From the NCBI GenBank assembly GCA_965659005.1, contig CBFHVG010000122.1, positions 1-21,007 on the forward strand: a stretch of 21,007 nucleotides of DNA, written 5' to 3'. The notes under the pieces were generated by a model. The model worked only from the letters and a program-made list of their open reading frames with translations, ran no database searches and was not told where the DNA came from. The translations under genes and the position numbers were made by a program. Of the stretch, positions 15,501 to 21,007 are shown in pieces. Source of the stretch: CAYPTY01 sp965659005. Its GTDB lineage: Bacteria > Bacteroidota > Rhodothermia > Balneolales > Balneolaceae. The stretch's first letter is position 1; every line of letters starts with the position of its first letter.

Positions 15501-16417
15501 GAGATTGGGTTCTTGACGACAATTGCTTCCTCGATAATTGTGAGTATGTAACGCAGAACGACTTAATTTTTAAAGGAAGAACCAGAGTTACAAATGGTCA
15601 ATATCAGACTCAATTTGTAGTTCCAAAAGACATCAGTTTCTCAGAGGAGGATGGCCGTATTCTCCTTTTTGCTACTAATGGAGAAAAAACCGCGGGTGGA
15701 GTTTATAGAGATATCGTTTTTAATGGTATCAACCCAGATGCGGTTAATGATGGTGAGGGACCATCACTTGATGTATACCTAAACGACAGAAATTTTGTAA
15801 ACGGAAATCTGGTGGGCGATAAACCAACGCTCATCGTTGAACTATCAGATGAAACAGGAATAAACACTACAGGAACAGGAGTCGGGCATGAAATAATAGC
15901 TACAATCGATACACAACCACAATCAACAGTAGTACTCAATCCCTTCTATGAGGGGAACCTTGATGATTTCACAGGTGGCCGTATCGAGTACCCTCTGGAT
16001 GAACTTCCGGATGGTAACTTTACGCTAACCGTTCGAGCATGGGATGTTCAGAATAATCCTTCTGAACAGACTATAAGTTTTGAGGTAGCATCGTCCCAGG
16101 ATTTAAGTGTACGTAACATATACAACTATCCTAATCCGATGAATAATCGAACTCAATTTACTTTCGAACATAATCAGCCTGGTAATCCGTTAGATGTTCA
16201 AGTTAAGATATACACTCTAAGCGGAAGACCGGTGCAACAGATTAATCAATCAATCATAACAAACAGTAGTTATGCCAGTATTTCATGGAATGGCCGCGAC
16301 CGGGATAATGATCGCCTGGGTAACGGTACTTATATTTATGTGCTTAGGGTTGCAACAGATACCCCCGAAGGAAGACAAGTCACTGAAAAAATCGAAAAAC
16401 TCGTAATCATCCGTTAA
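12524..16417 (+). CDS. porU: Type IX secretion system sortase PorU (C25 gingipain-like cysteine peptidase)
   Basis: PorU removes the C-terminal signal of T9SS cargo at the cell surface and attaches the mature protein to anionic lipopolysaccharide. This 1297-residue protein has a signal peptide (1 to about 26, ending ASVAQ), a long beta-rich N-terminal region and a C25 peptidase domain at about 535-925. His790 in YSGHGNEQ and Cys824 in TATCQFG form the catalytic dyad, 34 residues apart as in gingipains (about 33). Beta domains follow, then a T9SS/FlgD-like CTD at about 1199-1297 (YNYPNPMNN ... WNGRDRDN ... EKLVIIR). PorU is known to keep its own CTD uncleaved. ATG 12524 is preferred to TTG 12521. 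The gene is 48 bases before porV, as in Porphyromonas gingivalis. P. gingivalis PorU is about 1158 residues, so this one is somewhat longer. Confidence 0.93.
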   Translation: MYNRRVLAGFWLFLCITLLSDASVAQKLNKTFENSSFIEYELTNDSMSIAPAFELMADYAEGNAVQIIEQSVRSASFIPNNVQALRVAYDIGVNTPLIESLNPGTVKGKRTISVRVHVSRWDSLNNQLLITESLKFRLLKSQTQTSSVPKRFKAASDHPLAIGDWYKIPVSKDGIYQIDAAYLETLGMDVSNIDPRNIQIWGTNGFEIPRSNAEARVPFQQIPILVLGENDGTFNADDRILFYGDDTNQLYWDDTNQRYFPEVHSYSTQNFYYLTVGLIPGFRMSEVNTGLVPSRTVTQFQDLIWIEEEIRKADPGLKSGREWLGERFIANENGTYKTVLLDTIPGIIENQQIEYFANYVGRSIRSMNFQTTLNGTDLGTVLISPIADYNSEEGSAANQRRLSATPDVSFANDIVDIQARINHSDGNTEGFIDWIRFYAQRELVAENNHLYFFGPQDGNLNSIAEYQLTGFNEAPIVFEVSTPESPKLISSTYNGGDVDFIYNSDPENIFIAQSTPFRPAAGSVVENQNLSGVNINPDYIIITSDRFLEYANELAEYRQQNDGLTPIVATQNQIFNEFSSGKTDITALRDFVKMFYDRALAEGVSTPRYLLFFGNTTYDYKGLVPNSLTNDVVTFQSQSSLFRTNTFATDDYFGTLDDDEGNPSESITSDRIDLGIGRIPAETFSEARIAIDKIKAYDNQQFDGDWQNLITFAADDDFPDTQRNRDLHVLNAEGTLIRMDADAASIRFKRIYTFSYPAETTGAGRQIPQASQDLINTINQGTLLFNYSGHGNEQVLADEELYVSEFNELFTNDDRLTIFVTATCQFGRYDDSDEQSGAEKLVFNPNGGAIASFTTTRVVFTGANISGSNNFGLNIALSQQLTGRDENNRPLTLGDVYFRTKNTSLGGSRNTRKFILIGDPATRIRLPEQQTAITAINGDTNFESNDSLQIRALDIVELNGELRDQAGTTLSDFNGNLTVTVFDAPRTIRLPDRDWVLDDNCFLDNCEYVTQNDLIFKGRTRVTNGQYQTQFVVPKDISFSEEDGRILLFATNGEKTAGGVYRDIVFNGINPDAVNDGEGPSLDVYLNDRNFVNGNLVGDKPTLIVELSDETGINTTGTGVGHEIIATIDTQPQSTVVLNPFYEGNLDDFTGGRIEYPLDELPDGNFTLTVRAWDVQNNPSEQTISFEVASSQDLSVRNIYNYPNPMNNRTQFTFEHNQPGNPLDVQVKIYTLSGRPVQQINQSIITNSSYASISWNGRDRDNDRLGNGTYIYVLRVATDTPEGRQVTEKIEKLVIIR

Positions 16418-16420
16418 AAT

Positions 16421-16442
16421 CTTAATTAATTAAGTATATTTG
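16421..16442 (+). promoter_or_regulatory. Palindrome and -7-like box between porU and porV
   Basis: CTTAATTAATTAAG (16421-16434) is a perfect 14-base palindrome. It abuts TATATTTG (16435-16442), an exact match to the Bacteroidota -7 box TAnnTTTG. The expected -33 TTTG is missing (CGTT at 16412-16415, inside the porU end). This could be a weak internal promoter with an operator for porV, or simply AT-rich spacer. Confidence 0.3.
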
Positions 16443-16465
16443 GACCCGTTTTAAATTAGAGATAA

Positions 16466-17617
16466 ATGAGAAGAATACATCACTTATTAGCAGTTATTGT
16501 GATTAGCATGGCACCGCTTTTAGCGAGTGCTCAAGTTGGTATCACAGGAGTTCCATTCTTGCAAATTGAACCCGATTCAAGAGGCGCAGGTATGGGTAAT
16601 ACAGGTGTTGCCATTGCAGATAATTCGGCAGCCTTATTTTGGAACCCAGCAGGTTTGGCATTCCAGAGAGGAAGTCAGGTTAGTATCACGCACTCTAACT
16701 GGTTACCTAATTTCAACGTAGGATTGTTCTACGACTACCTTGTAGGAAAAACTTACATCGATGGGATTGGTACGATTGGTGGACACATCACATATCTCAA
16801 TCTTGGGGAGCAATTTCAAACTTCCGAATCCTCTTCAGAGGTTATTAACAGGTTCAGAAGTTATGAACTGGCTGTTGGTCTATCCTACGGTTTTGAAGTA
16901 AGTAAAAACTTTGCTGTAGGTACAGGATTCAGATTTATTTACAGTTCACTTGCTGATGGTGTTGTTGGTGGTGCCGCTGGAGCTGTTGGGGCTCAAGAAA
17001 TCAACCCGGGTTCAAGCGTTGGTGTTGATCTTGGTTTCCTTTACAAGACAGATCCTTTCAATTTGGGAACACGCGAAGCCAGGTTTAGCTTCGGTACAAA
17101 TATCTCGAATATCGGCCCTGGTATTCAGTACACTGATAATGCCCAGAAAGATCCACTTCCAACAGTTTTAAGAGCAGGTTTTGCATTTGATCTGCAATTG
17201 GATGAAGAAGGATACAATACGATCACTATAGCAACTGATGTATCTAAAATCATGGCTCGTCAAGAAGAGGTTATCGTTAACAACGATACCAGCTTCAAGG
17301 CAGTGAGTCCAATTGAGTCAATTTTCAAATCTTGGGATAGTTTTTCAAGACCTACAGGACAAGGACAGTTTGCAACACTCGATTTATTTCAACAGCTGAT
17401 GTTTGGTGTTGGAGCCGAGTATTGGTACAACAAACAGTTCGCACTGAGAACCGGTTACTATTACGAAGATCCTAATAATGGCGATAGAAAGTTTCTGACA
17501 TTTGGCGCAGGTCTTCGCTATGATTTCTTTGGAGTCGATTTTAGTTATATACAAACGCTGGAGTCAGATCACCCTCTTGCAGGAACACTAAGATTTAGTG
17601 TGCTGCTGAATTTCTGA
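16466..17617 (+). CDS. porV: Type IX secretion system outer-membrane protein PorV
   Basis: PorV (LptO) is an outer-membrane beta-barrel that takes CTD-bearing cargo from the T9SS translocon and hands it to PorU for attachment. The 383-residue product has a signal peptide (1-22, ending LASAQ). Its mature start is typical of the PorV/PorQ family: PDSRGAGMGNTGVAIADNS followed by FWNPAGLAF. The rest is alternating beta strands (for example GTIGGHITYLNLG, FAVGTGFRFIYSS, FGVGAEYWYNKQFALRTGYY), ending in Phe (RFSVLLNF) as expected of a barrel. Length matches the family (about 380-400). It lies directly downstream of porU, the classical partner order, and 9 bases before a CTD-bearing secreted protein, so it is part of one operon. 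A PorQ-like paralogue is less likely given the porU neighbour. Confidence 0.93.
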   Translation: MRRIHHLLAVIVISMAPLLASAQVGITGVPFLQIEPDSRGAGMGNTGVAIADNSAALFWNPAGLAFQRGSQVSITHSNWLPNFNVGLFYDYLVGKTYIDGIGTIGGHITYLNLGEQFQTSESSSEVINRFRSYELAVGLSYGFEVSKNFAVGTGFRFIYSSLADGVVGGAAGAVGAQEINPGSSVGVDLGFLYKTDPFNLGTREARFSFGTNISNIGPGIQYTDNAQKDPLPTVLRAGFAFDLQLDEEGYNTITIATDVSKIMARQEEVIVNNDTSFKAVSPIESIFKSWDSFSRPTGQGQFATLDLFQQLMFGVGAEYWYNKQFALRTGYYYEDPNNGDRKFLTFGAGLRYDFFGVDFSYIQTLESDHPLAGTLRFSVLLNF

Positions 17618-17626
17618 TTCTAGGTA

Positions 17627-20600
17627 ATGCGATATAAAATAGTATCACCAAGGCTGGTTTTAGGTTTAACCTTCTTCCTCTGCCTTTTAGCAGGCTCACC
17701 GAGTGATGCTCAGGATCGATTTAAACCTGTGCGTTCTCATCCCATTTCTGTTAGTACAAATTTTGATGTACTGCCTGCAACCGGTGCTATTGATATTGTA
17801 GCTATTCGAGTAGAATTTCAACCGGATACCAATCGTTTCACTACCGGAAATGGAACATTTGAAGATGGATCCCTGCCCTTTCTGGAAAGCAGACCAGATT
17901 TCAGAATAGAACCACTTCCTCATGATGATAATTACTTCGAAGCACATCTCGAATTTGTGCGCAATTATTTTGAAACCAATTCAAATAATCAGCTAACAGT
18001 TAATTACAGGTTAGAACCCACTATTTATCGATTGGATAAGGAAATGGCCGCCTATTCTCCTACTGGAGTCGAATTCAATCCAATTCCTATCAAAAATTTC
18101 TTAATTGATGTATGGAATGAGGTTGAAGAAAATGGTGGATTAGATCTTACCGGACTTGATCCTGATCGAACGGCTTTTGTTATTTTCCATGCTGGGGTTG
18201 GACGTGATATTGAACTTACAGGAACATTGCTGGATAGAACACCTCAGGATATTCCATCTCTTAGTTTTAATGAAACGGCCCTTATTGATATCATTGATGA
18301 ACCTGGTTTTAACGGTTTCCCTTTAAATAATGGCTCGTTCCTTATAAAAAACTCACTCATTATTCCCAGAACTGAATCGAGGACTGGTGAAGATATCAGT
18401 GGTAATGAGTTTGTCATTCCCCTTTCTATTAATGGATTACTGACGGCTTCAATTGGAAGTTTTCTTGGTTTGCCCGATTTATTTAACACGAATGATGGTC
18501 GTCCTGGCATCGGGCGTTTTGGTCTCATGGATGGAGCTGGTTTTTTCTCATACAATGGTCTGTTTCCTCCAGAACCTTCTGCATGGGAGAGATTAAGACT
18601 TGGCTGGATTGATCCATTTGAAATTACTCCGGGGACAGTAAGTACATTTACACTCCCCATTCGATCATTAGATAATGCAAATTCAATAGCCAGAGTGAAT
18701 ATCACTGATGATGAATTTTTCCTGATCGAAAACAGACATAGAGATCCGGATGGCACTGGTGTAATTCTTACCACCAGGAAACCGGATGGCACTGAGGTTC
18801 AGCAAACTTTTACTAATCTGGATGAGCCTTTTACTTTCCAGGAAGCCGATTTTGATACTCTGCTCGAAGGGGGAGTTATTGTGAACGTTAGTAATTACGA
18901 CTGGAGTTTACCCGGCGGGTTAGATCGCGGTGAGGACGGTGAAATTGGAGGTGATGATGATCGCAATTTGAATGGAGGAATCCTGATCTGGCATATAGAT
19001 GAAGCCGTAATTCGCTCAACCATTCAGGACCAGAGAGTTAATGCTAATCCAGACAGAAGAGGTATTGACCTCGAGGAAGCTGATGGTGCTCAGGATATAG
19101 GAAGACCAACCAGCTTACTTATTTCGAATGAGGAAGAATTTGGAACACCATTTGATTTCTGGTGGAGCGGAAATAACGCTAGAGTAATCTTGCAAACAGG
19201 CCGTGAAGAGATTTTATATCCGGGTGAATTTAGCCCAACTTCAAATCCCACGAACGACAGTAATTCCGGAGCTAAATCCTTTTTCCGAATCTTTGATATC
19301 TCAGACAATTTGCCAGTTGCCAGTTTTAACATTGAGGAGTTTATCCCTGAGAATACACTATTAACTCCTGTTATTAATGAAAGTATTGGTTCTGGGTCAT
19401 TCCTAACCGAAACGAATGATTATTTCGACTACTTCCCTCTGCAGCTGGATGTCTACGAGTCACCAACCGATACAATTCTTATTATTCCATCTCAGAGCGG
19501 GACTTACATAAAGAATTTAACCCAGAACGATCCAGTTGAACTCTTCATTGGCACACAATCCCAACAGCCATATACCGGTTCAAAGCTCATAATTGCTGGC
19601 AATCCATTAGTCACACCGACAGTACCTACACCCGTTGGTGCATATAGCTGGGACGACGTAACGAATCAATTCGTTCAGGATTGGACTGCTTCTTTTTCTC
19701 AAAATGTTGGTTTTCTTAGCTCACAAAGTGATGACACACTTTTTGCAGACCTTACAACCGAGGCTGTTCTTATTTCAGATGGTACAGAAATTTCAACAGG
19801 CTCAATTCCTTTCCAGAGATCTGAAATCATTAATGGTGTATTTTCAATGGCCTCAGGGAATGAGTTTAGTTTTTCAGATCAGGCTACTTTACTACCGATA
19901 AGTTCATCAAATCGTTTTTATACAGGCATTATAAACAGTAACACTAGTACCGCCTATTTTGCTTTTGAGGATAATCGTTTTTCATTATTCAAAAACGGCA
20001 ATACCTCAACTATTTTCGAAGAAGAAAAGCCAGAATGGCCTGCAATAACAGACAATTTTGAGTTCTTCTACATCAACAGAACAACTAATGAACTACAGGG
20101 TTTCAATGAGAACGGTGCTTTTCTTGATGGCACTCCCATTTTTGCTCCGGATGGAGTTACTTTTGCAGGCACCCCTTTAATCGCAGATTTTGATTCTGAT
20201 TCAGATGGAAATGAGTTTCTAATTTTGGGACAGGATAGTTTAAATGTCAACATCTATGCTTTTGACAGAGAAGGAAATCCAATCGATGGTTTCCCTCTAT
20301 TAATTGGGAGTAGCTCATCTACTAATGCACAACCTATTCATCCTATTATATACAACAACAGACTTTATGCTGTAAGTCACAATGGTACACTTAGAAGCTG
20401 GTCTTTCAATAATCTAACAAATGTTGAGTGGGCAAGTAGATATGGTGATTTCAACCTGAATAAAGTATCTGCTCGTATAACAACTGACGATTCAGGTAAT
20501 CAAGCAAGTTTTACTATTCTAAATGATGAGGAAACCTATAACTGGCCAAATCCTGCTCAGGATCAAACTAATATCAGGTACGAAATAAGTGAAGCTGGAG

Positions 20601-20794
20601 AAGTTGAATTGACAATTATTACTCCATCCGGTCGTCAGATCTTAAAGCAGACTATTCAAAGTAATGGTGGTGCTCCTGAAGAATATCAACTGAATACAAC
20701 AGGATGGCAAAGTGGTGTTTACTTTGCCATGGTGAAAGCAACTGTGAACGGTAAAAGTGAATCCAAACTCATAAAGATTGCAATCCTGAAATGA
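17627..20794 (+). CDS. T9SS-secreted M6-family (immune inhibitor A-like) protein with a degenerate active site; probable pseudoprotease
   Basis: The 1055-residue product has a signal peptide (1 to about 28, ending PSDAQ) and an M6-like domain at about 40-560. This is recognised by HLEFVRNYFETNSNNQLTV, GSFLGLPDLF, GRFGLMDG, ILIWHIDEAV (around 451-460) and GIDLEEADGAQD. In active M6 enzymes HExxH precedes GLPD; here the stretch is Ala274-Ser275-Ile-Gly-Ser278, so both zinc His and the catalytic Glu are lost while Asp284 of GLPD stays. Residues of about 600-960 look like a beta-propeller (REGNPIDGFPLLIG, NRLYAVSHNGTLRSW). Residues of about 970-1055 are a T9SS CTD (YNWPNPAQDQT ... SGVYFAMVKA ... 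IKIAILK). It follows porV by 9 bases and overlaps the next start. A structural or binding role at the cell surface is inferred. Confidence 0.82.
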   Translation: MRYKIVSPRLVLGLTFFLCLLAGSPSDAQDRFKPVRSHPISVSTNFDVLPATGAIDIVAIRVEFQPDTNRFTTGNGTFEDGSLPFLESRPDFRIEPLPHDDNYFEAHLEFVRNYFETNSNNQLTVNYRLEPTIYRLDKEMAAYSPTGVEFNPIPIKNFLIDVWNEVEENGGLDLTGLDPDRTAFVIFHAGVGRDIELTGTLLDRTPQDIPSLSFNETALIDIIDEPGFNGFPLNNGSFLIKNSLIIPRTESRTGEDISGNEFVIPLSINGLLTASIGSFLGLPDLFNTNDGRPGIGRFGLMDGAGFFSYNGLFPPEPSAWERLRLGWIDPFEITPGTVSTFTLPIRSLDNANSIARVNITDDEFFLIENRHRDPDGTGVILTTRKPDGTEVQQTFTNLDEPFTFQEADFDTLLEGGVIVNVSNYDWSLPGGLDRGEDGEIGGDDDRNLNGGILIWHIDEAVIRSTIQDQRVNANPDRRGIDLEEADGAQDIGRPTSLLISNEEEFGTPFDFWWSGNNARVILQTGREEILYPGEFSPTSNPTNDSNSGAKSFFRIFDISDNLPVASFNIEEFIPENTLLTPVINESIGSGSFLTETNDYFDYFPLQLDVYESPTDTILIIPSQSGTYIKNLTQNDPVELFIGTQSQQPYTGSKLIIAGNPLVTPTVPTPVGAYSWDDVTNQFVQDWTASFSQNVGFLSSQSDDTLFADLTTEAVLISDGTEISTGSIPFQRSEIINGVFSMASGNEFSFSDQATLLPISSSNRFYTGIINSNTSTAYFAFEDNRFSLFKNGNTSTIFEEEKPEWPAITDNFEFFYINRTTNELQGFNENGAFLDGTPIFAPDGVTFAGTPLIADFDSDSDGNEFLILGQDSLNVNIYAFDREGNPIDGFPLLIGSSSSTNAQPIHPIIYNNRLYAVSHNGTLRSWSFNNLTNVEWASRYGDFNLNKVSARITTDDSGNQASFTILNDEETYNWPNPAQDQTNIRYEISEAGEVELTIITPSGRQILKQTIQSNGGAPEEYQLNTTGWQSGVYFAMVKATVNGKSESKLIKIAILK

Positions 20795-21007
20795 TGCGAA
20801 AGATCACATATAACCTATTCGCATTGATGCTTCTTCTTCTATGTAATTCTGTAGTTCAGGCTCAAACGAACCCACTCTTCTACGAATATTCATATAATCA
20901 GTTAGACTGGTACCATATTGAATCAGATCATTTCAACATCATTTTTCAGGAAGGAAATAGTAGATCTGCACAGGTCATCGCTCGTATCGCTGAGGAAATA
21001 TACCCGG
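20791..21007 (+). CDS. N-terminal fragment of an exported protein, possibly TolB/PD40-like or peptidase MA-like
   Basis: The first 72 residues are present; the gene runs out of the window. It starts with a signal peptide (MMRKITYNLFALMLLLLC ... VVQAQ, cleavage probably after Ala24), followed by WYHIESDHFNIIFQEG and AQVIARIAEEIYP. This opening resembles large periplasmic proteins of Bacteroidota and relatives that combine a peptidase MA-like N-terminus with TolB/PD40 propeller repeats, but the diagnostic parts are outside. The ATG at 20791 overlaps the preceding stop (ATGA); an ATG at 20794 is equally possible. Either way it is coupled to the porU-porV-M6 operon, which suggests an envelope or secretion-related role. 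Confidence 0.6.
   Translation, partial: MMRKITYNLFALMLLLLCNSVVQAQTNPLFYEYSYNQLDWYHIESDHFNIIFQEGNSRSAQVIARIAEEIYP

Noticed and set aside
18244..18792. 182-codon open frame on the minus strand inside the M6-like gene
   Set aside because: It lies wholly opposite a well-supported coding region; its product is Pro/Ser/Arg-rich low-complexity sequence without recognisable motifs.
1..21007. CRISPR array, insertion sequence, prophage or integration site
   Set aside because: No spaced repeat arrays, transposase or integrase motifs, terminal inverted repeats or target duplications were seen.

Overview
The window looks like a chromosomal segment from a marine-type member of the Bacteroidota/FCB group, most plausibly Balneolota or Rhodothermota (inference). 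Three things support this: (1) a type IX secretion (T9SS) block with porU, porV and two proteins ending in T9SS-type C-terminal domains; (2) an exact Bacteroidota-type promoter, TTTG-N19-TAnnTTTG, in front of rplU; (3) AT-rich DNA, few Shine-Dalgarno sequences and lax lipoboxes. No mobile element, CRISPR array, rRNA or tRNA was seen. Gene density is high, and the longest gene-free stretch is 276 bases (12248-12523, before porU).

Layout. 1-3588: the tail of a nitrilase-family hydrolase converges on a lipoprotein that joins HEAT-like repeats to a cyclophilin domain. This is divergent from lexA, which converges with a small exported DUF1579-like protein preceded by a 51-residue ORF. 3655-4424: promoter, rplU, rpmA and a strong terminator. 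4438-6941: a fumarylacetoacetate-hydrolase-family enzyme overlaps by 4 bases an exported M23 (LytM) peptidase, which abuts ridA on the other strand. 7442-11015: two tandem TPR lipoproteins and a cystathionine gamma-synthase/lyase form a likely operon closed by a terminator. 11069-12286: a thiolase with its own terminator. 12298-21007: a sigma70-like promoter and a potentially structured leader lead into porU, porV, a secreted M6-like protein and the start of another exported protein, very closely packed.

How the genes fit together. The last block is the most coherent. PorU (C25 cysteine sortase) and PorV (outer-membrane barrel that carries T9SS cargo) are partners in attaching CTD-bearing proteins to the cell surface, and the next gene encodes such a cargo protein. 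That cargo has the M6 metallopeptidase fold signatures, but its HExxH zinc motif has become ASIGS, so it is probably a surface pseudoprotease. The rest is mostly housekeeping: SOS repressor, ribosomal proteins, wall or periplasmic functions, sulfur amino acid and acyl-CoA metabolism.

The points most worth a second look are the pseudo-M6 protein, the porU leader (with its start codon in a hairpin loop) and the conserved-looking layout of the T9SS operon. Functional calls rest on motif recognition by eye, with no database search.
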